Source: Monodelphis domestica
Taxonomy: Eukaryota > Chordata > Mammalia > Didelphimorphia > Didelphidae
Reading direction: 5' to 3'
Length of the DNA: 64,000 nt
NCBI RefSeq assembly: GCF_027887165.1
Contig: NC_077228.1
Coordinates: 210,467,135-210,531,134 of the forward strand
In this document: in pieces, positions 12,526 to 23,611 of the stretch
How positions within the stretch are numbered: the stretch's first letter is position 1
How the letters are laid out: each line of letters opens with the position of its first letter
The notes under the pieces: generated by a model
The model's database searches: none
What the model saw: the letters and a program-made list of their open reading frames with translations, nothing else
What the model was told of the DNA's origin: nothing
Made by a program: the position numbers and the translations under genes

Positions 12526-12666
12526 GGGGTGGGTTTTGTGTGTGTGTGTGTTAAGTAAATAGAGGTGTTGGTATTTGATTCCAGAGGAAATAAAGAGCTT
12601 ATTGAGGAGGGAAGTAACATTTTTAGACCTGTGTTTTACAAATATCCCACTGGTAGTTATATGGAA

Positions 12667-12900
12667 TAGGACAGCTAACTGTGATAGTGGATAGAGTGCT
12701 GGGCCTGAAGACTCATCTTCCTGAGTTCAAATCTGGCCTAAGACTCTTAATAGCTCTGTGAGCCTGGATAAGTCACTTAATTGTTTGCTTTAGTTTCCTC
12801 ATCTGTCAAATGAGCTGGAGAAATGGCAAACCGCTCCATTATCTTTGCCAAGAAAACTCCAAATGGGAGCGTAAATAATTGAAATGAATGAACAATAATA
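12667..12900 (+). mobile_element. CORE-SINE with BovB/RTE-type tail
   Basis: Degenerate CORE, then AAATGGCAAACCGCTCCATT and GCCAAGAAAACTCCAAATGG, ending in a TGAACAATAA-type tail. Confidence 0.82.
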
Positions 12901-13831
12901 TAATAAAGTTATTGGGTGTATAGATTGGACAAGAGAGAAACCTGGGGGTAGGGAGACATACTAGGAGACTATCAAAGTGGTGCAGGTGAGAAGTGGTGAG
13001 AGGCCAAGCTAATATGATTGTGGTATGAGTGGAATAAGGAACTGGATATGAAAAATGTGTATGTAGGATCCAGACTTGGCAACTGATTAGTTATTTGGGT
13101 TTATGGAGAGTAAAGAATCCAGGATAACTCTTAAGACCATTCTGTAGGACTGACAGAATGTACACTAAATAGAAGTAAGGAAGGTAGGAAGAAGGGAGGC
13201 TTTTGAAAGAAAGATAATAGATTCTACTACATTAAAAAAAATTTTTTTAACTTTATTTTCATCCTAGTAACATGTAAAAAGTTTTAAGCACTTTTTTTGT
13301 TTTCAATATTTTAAAATGGATTTTATTGAGTCTTGAATTCTCTCCCTCCACTCAGATCCTCACTGAGATGGCAAGTCATCTAATATAGATTTTACATGTG
13401 CAATCATGTAAAATATTTTTCCATATTAATCCTTTTATGAAAGAAAAGTCAAATAAAAAAGATTAAGAAAGAAAGGGAAAAGTTTGCTTTGGTCTGGATT
13501 CAGGTTCTATTTATTCTTTCTCTGGAAGCAGATGGCATTTTTTTTTATCACGAGTTGTTTGGGGATTGTTTTGGATCATTATATTGCAGAGACTAGCTGT
13601 TATTCACCGTCATTCATTATACAGTATTGTCACTGTGTACAATCTTCTCCTGGTTCTACTTATTTCACTCTGCTTTCAGTTCATGTAAATATTTCTTGCT
13701 TGTTATTTCTGAGAGCACAATAATATTCCATTACAATCGTATATGATAGCTTAGTCAGATGGGTATCCTCTCACTTTCCAATTTTTTGTTTCCACAAAAG
13801 GAACTGCTTTCAATATTTTTGCATATATAGG

Positions 13832-14418
<587 letters not shown>

Positions 14419-16339
14419 CAATACAAACCTAGTAATGATATTGCTGTATCAAAGGCTATGTACTGTTTTATAGCCCTTTGGACTTAGGTCCAAATTATTC
14501 TCCATAATGACTGAATCAATTCACATCTCCCCCAACAGTGTCTTAGTGTCTCAATTTTCCCACATCTCTCCAAAGTTTTGTCATTTTCCTTTTCTGTCAT
14601 AATAACCAATCTGAGAATGTGGGGTGTTATTTCAGAGTTTTAAAAATGTTTTTTCTCTAATTAACAGTGATTTTGCACGACTATTGAGAGCTTTAGTTAC
14701 TTTGTGTGAGAACAGCCTATTCATATCCTTTGACCACTTATCAATTGGGTAATGATTTATCTTCTTATACATTTGGCTTACTTCTCAATGTAGTTGAGAA
14801 ATGAGGTCTTTATTAGATAGACTCATAAAAATGTTTTGCAATGTTATGATTATTGTGTATTACTCTTGATCCTATTTCTCCCTGTTCAGTTTCTGACCAC
14901 CACATCTCCCAATTTGCCCAGTTTTCTATTAGTCCTGCCCCACTTCTCTTACCCCCTTCCCCTCCTACTTTCTTATAGGGTAAGATAGATTTCTATACCA
15001 AATTGATTGTATATGTTTTTCCCTTATTGAGTCAATTCCAATGAGAACAACATTCACATGTCATCTTCCCCTCCACTGTAAAAGTTCTTCATGCCTCTTT
15101 TATGTGAGATAATTTGTTCCATTCCATTTTTCTCTTCTTCCTCCTCCCAATGCATACCTTAATTTAATTTTTTAGATATCACCCCATCATATTTAACTCA
15201 CATCCTTGCCTTTAATCTATGTATATGACTTATAACTGCCCTAATAATGATAAAGTTCTGATGAGTTATAAGAATTATCTTCTCATCTAGGGATATAAAC
15301 AATTTAACCTTTTGATTTCTCTTTCCTGTTTACCTCTTTATGCTTCTTTTTAGTCTTGTATTTGAGAGTCAAATTTTCCATTTAGCTCTGGCATTTTCAT
15401 CAGGAATATTTGAAAGTTCTCTATTTAACTGAATACTCTTCCCTTGAAGGATTATATTCTCAGTTTTTCAGATTAGGCTTAGCTTGTTGTTTGACTATTT
15501 CTTGTTGTCTCATGGAGTTATTAGCTTCTACTCACCCAATTCTCCTTTTGAAGACATGATTTTCTTAAGTGAGCTTTTGTACCTCCTTTTCCATTTGGTC
15601 AATTTTACTTTGTAAAGAGTTCTTTTTCTCAGTGAATTTTTGAACCTTTTTCCATGTGGCCAATTCTGCCTTTTAAAAAGAAGTTCTTCTCTTTAGTGCA
15701 TTTTTGTGCTTTTTTTTTTTTTATCAATTGGCCTATTATGTTTAATTTCTTCAGCACTTTTTTTATGCCTCTTTTACCCATCTATTGACTCTTTTTTCAT
15801 GGTTTTCCTATATCACTCTCATTTCTTTTCCCAATTTTTCTTCTACTTTCCTTACTTGATTTTTAAAATCCTTTTTGAGCTCTTCCACTAATTCTTTTTG
15901 GGCTTCAGAGGAATTCATATTTTTCTTGGAGGCTTTGGATACAACAATATTGACTTTATTATCTTCTTCTGAGCTTATGCTTTGATCTTCCCCATCACTA
16001 AAATTACTTTCCATGTTGTTGTTTGCTCATTTTCCTGTCTTTTTCTTTTCTTTTAACTGAAAAAAAATTGTTAATGTTGGGTTCTGTTTGTTTGTTTGAA
16101 GCACCAAGCTTCTGGTTCTTTGTGCAACTGCTTTCAGAGCTAGGTCTCGGGATCTATAAGTTTTCAGTTCTTTGAACTGACTGGTGGAATGGTGTAAGGA
16201 AAGGTATGCTCTGATCTATGAGTAACAACAAGCACTCTCTTCCCCTTTGAGACTGTGACCAGGGTCCTCTGCTCTCCTGTGCCTGCAAGTGTATGCTAGT
16301 GTTCCTCCTCACTCCTGAGACACAATCTTCACTCAGGAT

Positions 16340-16790
16340 TGTGAAGTGGACATGCATACAGGCAATGTGACAAGAATCTTGCACTCAAGAGTCAGCAAAA
16401 GGACCCATGTAATCTCCTTCTGAGCATTTTGTCTTATTCCTACCTTGTAAAAATAGACTAGAATCCAGGACTCAATCCCCAGAATCCTTTGCTCCACTTC
16501 CCCAGAGTGATTTGTAATCACACTGAATTCTTGCCTGGGAGAGAACACAAATGATTATTTAAAGGAGTTCTCGCCTATTGAGGGTCTTTTTGGACTTCCG
16601 TTTTGGAGCGGATGCATCTCTTTCATGATGTGAGGTTATCTTGTCTAGGCACCTGGCCTAGGCACATGTTTTTCTTATTCTGTATTTTCTTTAATCCTTA
16701 ACCTTTAATAAACCTCTAAAAATATAATACTCCTTGCAGAGAGAAACTAATTTCTAACTGCCTCAGTTTCCCTAAATTTTAATCTTTACA
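16340..16790 (+). mobile_element. LTR fragment of the same broad ERV group
   Basis: The 3' part has AATAAA (about 16,706) and ends AATCTTTACA at 16790, like the LTR ending at 6634. It sits inside the L1 5' UTR. I could not find a matching target duplication, so the left edge is uncertain. Confidence 0.5.
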
Positions 16791-17110
16791 ACCCCCACCT
16801 CCCCCTTGTTCTCTGTGGCTGAGACCTCCAGAAGCCTTTGCTATGGAGCCACCCCCAAGACCTATTGCCAAAGTGGGGCCTGCCTTGGCATGCTGCTTTG
16901 CATTCTACTTCCACCCTGGTGTAAGAGATCTTTCTTGTCAGTCTTTTGAGTTCTTTTGAGCTGAAAATTATTTTATCCCATCTTTTTGTGTGTTATGCTG
17001 CTCCAGAATTCATTTTGAGGCATTATAACAGTTTTTTAGAGGATAATTTGATTGAACTCAGGTGGGTCTATGTACCTTCTCTGCCACCTTGACTCCATCT
17101 ATGAGTTCTA

Positions 17111-18000
17111 TTTTTGACATGTAGAATTTGAGATGCTTAACGTCCAGCTAGAAATGTCCAATAGCCAGTTGGTGACTTGGAACTGGAGCTCAGAAGACGG
17201 AAGAGGGATGATTATATAGATAATTATTTATTTATTATTATTTATTTATATATTTATATATTATTTATCTACTTGGAGATAAAATTGAACCCAGGGAAGC
17301 TGATGAGGTCACCAAATAGGAGAATATTGAGAAGTTAGCTTGGGACAGAGCTTTGGGTAACATATTCACAGTTAATGGATATAATATGGATAAAGATGTG
17401 GCAAAGGAGCCCAAGGAGCAGTTGGAAGGAGAGCAAGTTCATGAAAATCCAAAGAAATATTTTGTTTGGGAGAAAGAAGGCATTTCACAATGTGACATGC
17501 TGCAGAGGTAGAGAAGGATGAAAAATGAGGAAAGATAAAAAAGAAATAGAGCTCCTGGGACTCTCTGAAACCCATAGTCTAACCCTGTTCTGGGCACTGG
17601 GTAAGTGCCTTTTTCTTCACTAACATGCCTTCCCTACTATTTTCTGGAAACTTCCATATTTCTTGCATAGCTTTTGGCATATGGTTAGTGCTTGTAGTAT
17701 TGTGTTGAAGAACATTTTGTTTTTTTGGGAGGGAGTCGTTAGTCATTCTCCTTTTCTGTCCCTTATCCCCGGGCACAACTCTTTCCCAGCCCCTACCTCC
17801 AGGAATAACTATTTAGTCAACTCCAGGCCATGGGAAAGAGGAAGTGCCTAAGGTAGCAATAGTAGCTCCTAATAACCTTCCCCTCTACAAAGGTTGCTTT
17901 TTTGGCATAGGTAGAAATCAATTCATGTTTTGTTTTGTTTCTCCTGCTCTAAAAAGTTATAAAAATATGAATTATGCTGAGAAAGGTCCCAAAGGTCTTT
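17111..18000. other. Intergenic, no gene
   Basis: Includes an AT-rich TTATT/TATAT low-complexity patch at 17,217-17,275. I recognise no gene or clear repeat in the rest. Confidence 0.4.
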
Positions 18001-18247
18001 TGTTGTTGTTGTTCAGTCATGTCCATGTTTTCATACCCGATCCTCCATTTGGGTTTTCTTTGGCAAAGATAATGGAGGGGTTTGCTGTTTCCTCCTTCAG
18101 CTCATTTTACAGATGAGGAAATTGAGGCAAACAGGGTTAAATGTCTTGTTCAGAGTCCCACAGAAAGCAGATGTCAGAGGTCATATAGGAACTCATGTTT
18201 TCCTGACTCCGAATACAGTGCTTTATCCTCTGCACCACCTAACTGCC
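18001..18247 (-). mobile_element. CORE-SINE with BovB/RTE-type tail
   Basis: Reversed tail TTGTTGTTGTTCAGTCATGT, then TTTACAGATGAGGAAATTGA, ending in the reversed head CACCACCTAACTGCC. Confidence 0.85.
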
Positions 18248-18424
18248 TAAACATTCTAGCACTCGTAAATCCTCTTTGTCTCTGTCTTTCCGTTTCTTTT
18301 TCTCTTTTCTTGTCTGTCTCTACCATCTCCTGTACTCAACTACCTCTGGCCTCTCCCTTCACAAGAACACAAATCAGCAATGAAATAGTTAATTTATTTT
18401 TAAAGAGAAACAGATTTTTTAAAA

Positions 18425-18850
18425 AACCATAAGTGAACAGCAAGCAAATAAAACTCTTCAGAAACGAAGATTTGGGAATGTAATGGACTTCTCCATTAGT
18501 GGCAATGCAGTGATCCTGAACAACTCGGAGAGATGTATGGGAAAGAACACTGTCCACATTCAGAGGAAGAACTGTGGGAGTAGAAACACAGAAGAAAAAC
18601 AACTGCTTGATCACATGGGTCAAGGGGAATACGATTGGGGATGTAGACTCTGAGTGAACACCCTAGTGCAAATACCAACAACATGGAAATGGATTCTGGT
18701 CAAGGACACATGTAATACCCAGTGGAATTGTATGTTGGCTACGGGAAGGGAGGGGAGGGAGGAGGGGAGGGAGGAATAGAAAATGATTTTTGTAACCAGG
18801 GAATAGTGTTTGAAATTGATCAAATTAAAAAAAATTTTTTTAAATTAAAA
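18425..18850 (+). mobile_element. L1 3' UTR, 5'-truncated
   Basis: The reverse complement of 2,283-2,640: GGAATGTAATGGACTTCTCC through to a G-rich tract (GGGAAGGGAGGGGAGGGAGG) and AAATTGATCAAATT plus an A-run. This is a truncated insertion of the same L1 family in the plus direction. Confidence 0.88.
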
Positions 18851-19199
18851 AAATAAAGTGACAGTGCCATCAGAAGTTAGATGAAACCCAATCATATCTC
18901 TTAGACTAATAATATTAAAAGCCAGTAGAAAAATTAAAAAAAAAAAAAAGAAATGAAGATTGGGAACAGAAGCTCCTCTCTGAAGGGAGCATTAGACAGA
19001 GTGAAACAAAGGATGGAAAAGTGAAGGACCACCAGTTCTCTTCTCAGCAGAAGGAAATGCTCCAGCATCTATTTTATATGGTTCCAGCATTGCCCAGCCT
19101 CAGTCTCTGTTTAATTTAAAAAAATTTTTTCCCTGCCAGATTGCTTAGGGTGGCAGCAGTTTAAGGTGGCTCTTTCTTCATTTGTGCTAGTTCCAGTAG

Positions 19200-19468
19200 A
19201 AGGAAGGAAACAAGCATTTATTAAGTGCCTACTATGTGCTAGGCACCATGCTAGGTATTTTACAAATATTATCTTATTTGATTCTCACAGCTACCTTGGG
19301 AGGAACGTTCTATGATGATCCCCATTTTACAGTTGAGGAAACTAAGATAGAAAGAGGTTAAATGACTTGTGATCAAGGTCACACAACTAGGAAGTATCTG
19401 AGGCTGGATTTGAATTCAGGCCTTTTTGGTTCTAGGCCTAATGTTTAATCCATTGTACTACCTAGTGG
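19200..19468 (-). mobile_element. MIR element
   Basis: Well-kept MIR in reverse: TTATTAAGTGCCTACTATGT, CCCATTTTACAGTTGAGGAA, then the reversed CORE and head. Confidence 0.88.
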
Positions 19469-19984
19469 CTTTGGTCCTTCCTGGATTCCCAGGGTCGGTC
19501 TCCAGGCTTGTTTCAGCTCCCAGCTCACAGGTCTTGTTCCTCTTTGAGGCTTCCTCTCCCCCTTTCTGAAAGGGTTAGTTTTGGGTTATTGGTCAGAATT
19601 TCCAATGATTCCCCCAGGGGCACAGATTTGGGGTCACTGGAAGCTTCTGTTCACACAGTGACATTCCTTCCTGGGCTCAAAAGTTTGGGAGTCTCTTTCT
19701 TACACCCTCCAAAGCACAGATCCATTTTATAGATGACCGACATGAAGGAAGCAGCTCTTTCATGACATTCTATCTGTTCTTGGACTCATTAATAATACTT
19801 CACAATCACATAGTTCTTTCTCCCAGTTAGTCAGTGAACAAGATTGTGTTAAGCCTTTGCTATGTACCAGGCAATATTGAGGAGGAGGAAAAGTGGTTCT
19901 TTTTCATTATATAAAACTTATAAGAAAATAGTTCCCACAGTTGGTAAATGTCAGACCTAGATTAAAAGTACTTTTAAAGTGATT

Positions 19985-20422
19985 ATGGAATTGAACAGGC
20001 AGCTAGAGGCCTCGGTGGATAGAAATCTGGGCCAGGAGTCAGGAAAACCTGGATTCAGACACAGCCTTAGACCCTGGACAAACTCACTTAACCTCATTTG
20101 GAAAAGGCAAACCAGTCCTGTATCTTCGCTAAGAAAACCTCATGGGGGCAGCAGGTGGCTCAGATTGAAAGTCCAGTTAAGAGACTGAAGGTCCTGGATT
20201 CAAATCTGGCCTCAGCCACTTCCTAGCTGTGTGACCCTGGGCAAGTCACTTGATCCCCATTGCCTAGCCCTTACCACTCTTCTGCCCTGGAGCCAATACA
20301 CAGTATTGATTCCAAGATGGAAGGTAAGGGTTTAAAGAAGAAAAAGAAAAACCCTGTGGGCAACACCGGCATCTACGGTTCATGGAGTCAAAAGAGTCAA
20401 ACATGACTGAACGACAACAAGA
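19985..20422 (+). mobile_element. CORE-SINE (BovB/RTE tail) split by a younger SINE
   Basis: The head starts at GGCAGCTAGAGGCCTCGGTG. The tail is cut at AAGAAAACCTCATGGG and resumes after 20340 with GGAGTCAAAAGAGTCAAACA and TGACTGAACGACAACAA. Confidence 0.8.
20148..20340 (+). mobile_element. CORE-SINE, Mar1/WSINE1 type, nested
   Basis: A complete Mar1-type unit inside the tail of the older SINE, which shows that Mar1 amplification is the later event here. Confidence 0.85.
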
Positions 20423-20649
20423 ATGGAACTTAATGTTTAAAATGACACATTTTCTCATTTGCTTTCCAGGAGAAGAATGTGAGGTAGGCAGGGCAGATGG
20501 ATATTCAGGTAGATGTAACAAGTAATATTAAGGGCCTCGCTGTGGGCAAAGCACTGTGCTACGGATTTTGGATAGAGACAGCCTTTTGCCCTCAAGAAAC
20601 TTCACAGCTGCCAGCAGGCCAGAACCAATAAACAGATGAGTAAATGTAG

Positions 20650-20850
20650 AGGCAACGAGGTGTTTCAGGAGACAGAATGCTGGAGGGGAGTCAGGAAGAG
20701 CAGAATTCAAGTGAGCCCAGGCAAGTTACTTTACCTTATGTAAAATGAGAATAATAATAGCGTGTAGCTCCCAGGATGGCTTTGAGGTACAAATGAAATA
20801 ATATATGTAAAATGCTTTGGAAAGCTTAAAGAGTTATATAAATGTTACGT
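20650..20850 (+). mobile_element. MIR-type SINE
   Basis: TGTAAAATGAGAATAATAAT and AAATGCTTTGGAAAGCTTAA are characteristic of the MIR 3' half. Confidence 0.75.
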
Positions 20851-20867
20851 AGATTAAAAGGGCAGGT

Positions 20868-21155
20868 GGGGGGGGGGCAGCTGAGTAGTTCAGTGGATTG
20901 AGAGTCAGGCCTAGAGATGGGAGGTTCTGGGTTCAAATTTGACCTCAGACATTTTCTAACCTCTATCTGTCTTAGTTTCCTCGTCTGTAAAATGGGGATC
21001 ATCATAGCACCTACCTCCCAGAGTAGATGTGAGAATCAACTAAGTCACTTAAGTCACTTAACCCCCATTGCCTAGCCCTTGTGGCTCTTCTGCCTTGGAA
21101 CCAATACACAAACCAATACACAGTATTGATTCCAAGACAGAAGATAAAGGTTTAA
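20868..21155 (+). mobile_element. Chimeric SINE: Mar1 head and tail with a MIR centre
   Basis: The Mar1-type head (20868-20955) is followed by a MIR segment (TCTGTAAAATGGGGATCATC, CACCTACCTCCCAGAG) in place of the CORE. The Mar1 end then resumes (AAGTCACTTAACCCCCATTG) with two local duplications, AAGTCACTT and ACCAATACACA. Confidence 0.8.
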
Positions 21156-21169
21156 AAAAAAAAAAAGGG

Positions 21170-21408
21170 CAGGTGGTGGTACAATAGCTAGAGCATTTGA
21201 CTTGGAATCAAGAAGATTTATCTTCCTGAGTTCAAATCTAGCCTCAGATAGTTACTAGCTATGTGACTCTGGGCAAGTCTGTTTGCCTCAGTTTCCTCAG
21301 CTGTAAAATGAGTTAGAGAAGCAAATGGCAAACCATTGTAATATCTTTGCCAATAAAACCTCAAATGGGGTCATAGAGAGTTGGACGCTTAAAATTACTG
21401 AACAACAT
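21170..21408 (+). mobile_element. CORE-SINE with BovB/RTE-type tail
   Basis: CORE CTAGCTATGTGACTCTGGGC, AAATGGCAAACCATTGTAAT and GAGAGTTGGACG tail motifs. Confidence 0.85.
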
Positions 21409-21423
21409 ATATATGTATATATT

Positions 21424-21592
21424 AAACCCCTACCTTTCTGTGTATTGGTTCTAAGGTAAGGGCTAGGCAATGGGGGTTAAGTGACTTGCCCAGGGTCACA
21501 AGGCTAGGATGTGTGTGAGGCCAAATTTGAACCTAGGACCTCTCGTATCTAGGCCTGATGCTCAATCCACTGAGCCACCCAGCTGCCCCCAC
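21424..21592 (-). mobile_element. CORE-SINE, Mar1/WSINE1 type
   Basis: Reverse copy from AAACCCCTACCTTTCTGTGT to GAGCCACCCAGCTGCCCC. It has lost about 20 bp of the tail and some of the CORE. Confidence 0.88.
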
Positions 21593-21649
21593 TGAACAAC
21601 ATATTTATTGGAAAAATGAGGAAGGAGAAAATACTAACACTTGGGTAGA

Positions 21650-21880
21650 TATGGTAGTAGGGGCCGAATATTGGCTTTGCTGTCAAGAAGACCTGATTTC
21701 AGTCCTCTTCAGACATTTACAAGCTATGTGATCTTGGGCAAGTCAGCCTTGCTTCAGCTTCTTCATCTGTTAAATATGGGGAAAAATTGTACCTCATAGG
21801 GTTGTTTTAAGGATCAAATGAAATAACTTTTAAAAGCACTATATAGATGCTATTATTGTTACCACCATCGCTACAAGACT
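21650..21880 (+). mobile_element. MIR-type SINE
   Basis: CAAGCTATGTGATCTTGGGC CORE, then TCATAGGGTTGTTTTAAGGA and a MIR-like end. Confidence 0.75.
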
Positions 21881-21904
21881 AAATAAGACAAAACAAAGAC
21901 AGCA

Positions 21905-22100
21905 CTGAACAGACTGATCCACCTGAAATTAGAAAGACTAGAATTCAAATCCATTCTTACACTTCCTAGCTGTATGACCTTGAGGAAATCTCTTAATTCC
22001 TCTTAGCCTCAGTTTCCTAATCTATAAAATGGGGATAATAATAGCACCTACCTTCCAGAGTTGCTGTGAGGAATAAATGAGATAATTGGGGGTTTGTTTG
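21905..22100 (+). mobile_element. MIR-type SINE
   Basis: CTAGCTGTATGACCTTGAGG CORE followed by TATAAAATGGGGATAATAAT and GTTGCTGTGAGGAATAAATG. Confidence 0.78.
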
Positions 22101-22879
22101 TTTTTTTTAACAGACTGTTCCTTAACATTTAATTTGATATTTTGGAAGGCACCCTCCAAAATAAAGTTGTCTCAATCTTATTATATTAACATATTATAGC
22201 CAGGCCCCATATCATGAAGCTGTAAAAGCCCTCTAAAGGTCATTTGGTCAATCTCCCATTTATAACATTGTTCCTGTGAAACTCCTTCCCCTTGTCACAT
22301 TCTTTCACCTAACATCATCTTTTCATGGAATCAGTTAATGACTCCAAGCAAAGAACTTTCTAAATCTTAAAATGTGCTATATTAGAAATTTAAGAAGAAA
22401 GACAAAAAGGATTGTGATAGGTGAATGCAAGGAGGGAGTGGTATATTCTAACTGTGGGACATAGTCTGTGCAAAGGTGTGGAGTGAGGAACTGATCAGAA
22501 AATCTACTGGATTAGGACCCCCCAACAGGAGTCAATGACTAAATTTTCAGTCTGACTTACATCTTGGAAATAAGCAAAAGCTGATTCGGAGATTTGTTGA
22601 TTGTCTAGGCTAAAGAGCTATTAATAATGCAAATAATACTTCAAAGTGCTTAAAATCACTTAAATATTTACCTAGTATATCTCCGGGAAGCAACTTTTCT
22701 TAAATTTAGAGCATGTGAAGGTGAAGTATATCTTTACTCCCTTAAGAGGGAGCCAAACCCTGAAGAAAGCAGGAGCCCCTCTCTCTCCCTCTTCTGGTCT
22801 CTTTCACGTCTTTATGGTTGAGATGAAGCCGTCCTATGGGCAACTCGCCTCTGCGGGAATGGCCAACCCGAAGGCCACT
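22101..22879. other. Intergenic, upstream of SNHG25
   Basis: No interspersed repeat and no gene recognised. CpG density rises from about 22,800. The repeat-free stretch probably includes upstream regulatory DNA. Confidence 0.4.
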
Positions 22880-22987
22880 CTAGAGTCACGTGGGTAGCGT
22901 CTGTTCAGTTACTGGTTGCCTTTGATGAAGGCCGTCCCCTTCTGCTCCTACCTCCCTCTTTAATCCGCGACCTGCGCAGGCCCTCGC
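22880..22987 (+). promoter_or_regulatory. SNHG25 core promoter: E-box, TATA-like box, 5'TOP start
   Basis: A canonical E-box CACGTG sits at 22887-22892, about 100 bp before the proposed start. An A/T-rich TTTAAT at 22959-22964 lies about 25 bp before the start. The start itself is a C in a pyrimidine run (22987 onward). This combination is typical of snoRNA host and ribosomal-protein promoters, and E-boxes of this type bind MYC/MAX or USF. The surrounding DNA is the only CpG-rich stretch in the left half. The start position is inferred. Confidence 0.6.
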
Positions 22988-23049
22988 TCTTTTCGGTCCG
23001 GCGCTGGTCTCCAGGTAAGTAATGCTTTCTGACGCGGGTTGGAGGAAGC

Positions 23050-23127
23050 GGGCGGCTGTGATGAACATCCATGAAAGCGTGTTAGACTACTGAGTACCAT
23101 GAAGTGAATCAGAATCTGAGCCCAGCC
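23050..23127 (+). ncRNA. SNORD104: C/D box snoRNA SNORD104
   Basis: Guides 2'-O-methylation of 28S rRNA in the nucleolus. Box C GTGATGA is at 23058-23064, box D' CTGA at 23090-23093, a C'-like ATGAAGTGA at 23099-23107 and box D CTGA at 23116-23119. The flanks can close a short terminal stem (GGCT against AGCC). The 11 nt at 23078-23088 (CGTGTTAGACT) are complementary to AGTCTAACACG of 28S rRNA. The fifth base upstream of D' faces the C of AGTC, which fits the known SNORD104 target C1327. It lies inside intron 1, with box D about 80 nt from the 3' splice site, the usual spacing for intronic C/D snoRNAs. Confidence 0.92.
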
Positions 23128-23237
23128 CATCCAGGCCGGCCTGGATCGGGGCTCTGCGTCCTCGGGAACTCTTCACCGAATTTTGTTTCTGTCATCCGCA
23201 GGTCTCGGCGTGTTCGGGTGGGCTGAGAGCCGTTCTT

Positions 23238-23249
23238 TGCGCATGCGCG
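23238..23249. promoter_or_regulatory. NRF1-type palindromic site
   Basis: TGCGCATGCGCG matches the NRF1 consensus YGCGCAYGCGCR at every position. It lies in exon 2 of the host transcript, about 250 bp downstream of the proposed start. It may act as a downstream promoter element or mark a second initiation region within the CpG island. Confidence 0.5.
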
Positions 23250-23295
23250 CCCTACGACCTCCATCGTCCCTTCTCCTGCCCTTGTAAAGGCTGCT

Positions 23296-23301
23296 AATAA
23301 A
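23296..23301 (+). terminator. Possible early polyadenylation signal of SNHG25
   Basis: AATAAA between the two snoRNAs, 95 bp into exon 2. If used, it would end the transcript before SNORA50C, unless the intron that begins nearby is spliced first. Confidence 0.35.
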
Positions 23302-23349
23302 AAGGTTTCTAAGGTCACAATCTCGCTTCTCGGATCTTATTTTCTTAGG

Positions 23350-23490
23350 TCGCACTTGCCTTTGAACCCGTGGAACGCCTGTGTTGTGGTATCCCGGGCC
23401 AAGCAGCAGTGCAAAAGCAGCTCCGGCTTGTTTATAACTGGTTCCGCTTACCCCAAGTTTAAGCGGTTCTTTTAAGGACAAGCAACATGC
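23350..23490 (+). ncRNA. SNORA50C: H/ACA box snoRNA SNORA50C (formerly SNORA76/ACA62)
   Basis: Guides pseudouridylation of 18S rRNA. Two hairpins are joined by H box AAAGCA (23414-23419), and ACA lies at 23485-23487, three bases before the end. In the 5' hairpin the pocket strands CTTTGA (23360-23365) and CAAGCA (23400-23405) flank a CCCG/CGGG stem; they pair with 18S TCAAAG and TGCTTG on either side of U34. In the 3' hairpin, lower stem GCTTGT/ACAAGC and upper stem CCGCTTA/TAAGCGG enclose ATAACT (23434-23439) and TTTAA (23471-23475). These pair with AGTTAT and TTAAA around U105. U34 and U105 are the known targets of the ACA50/ACA62 family. The 5' end is placed by the lower stem. Confidence 0.9.
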
Positions 23491-23611
23491 GCCGCAACCC
23501 CTGCCCTCTCTTGCTAGCATGTGGTTTATGTAGGAAGCCAATTCCCCTCCCCCTCCGCGCAATCTTCATGCATTTAACACCAAAAAAATCCATGCTCTCT
23601 GGCGAGCATTG

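Larger units (their letters stand above)
22987..23611 (+). ncRNA. SNHG25: SNHG25-type snoRNA host transcript
   Basis: Non-coding host transcript for the two snoRNAs listed below. Proposed exon 1 is 22987-23014, beginning C-TCTTTTC (5'TOP-like) and ending CCAG|GTAAGT. Intron 1 is 23015-23201 and carries SNORD104. Its acceptor is a pyrimidine-rich stretch ending CCGCAG, and exon 2 starts at 23202. A second intron with acceptor CTCTTGCTAG at 23517 would contain SNORA50C; its likely donor is the modest CTT|GTAAAG at 23284. A third strong donor TTG|GTAAGT lies at 23612. An AATAAA at 23296-23301 gives an alternative early end. No conserved coding frame is present. Known biology: in human, SNHG25 hosts SNORA50C and SNORD104 next to the 3' end of TEX2. 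The exon structure after exon 2 is inference. Confidence 0.75.

Noticed and set aside
23173-23562. 129-codon minus-strand frame across the snoRNA locus
   Set aside because: It runs antisense through SNORA50C and intron 1 with no domain pattern. The RNA structures explain the sequence.
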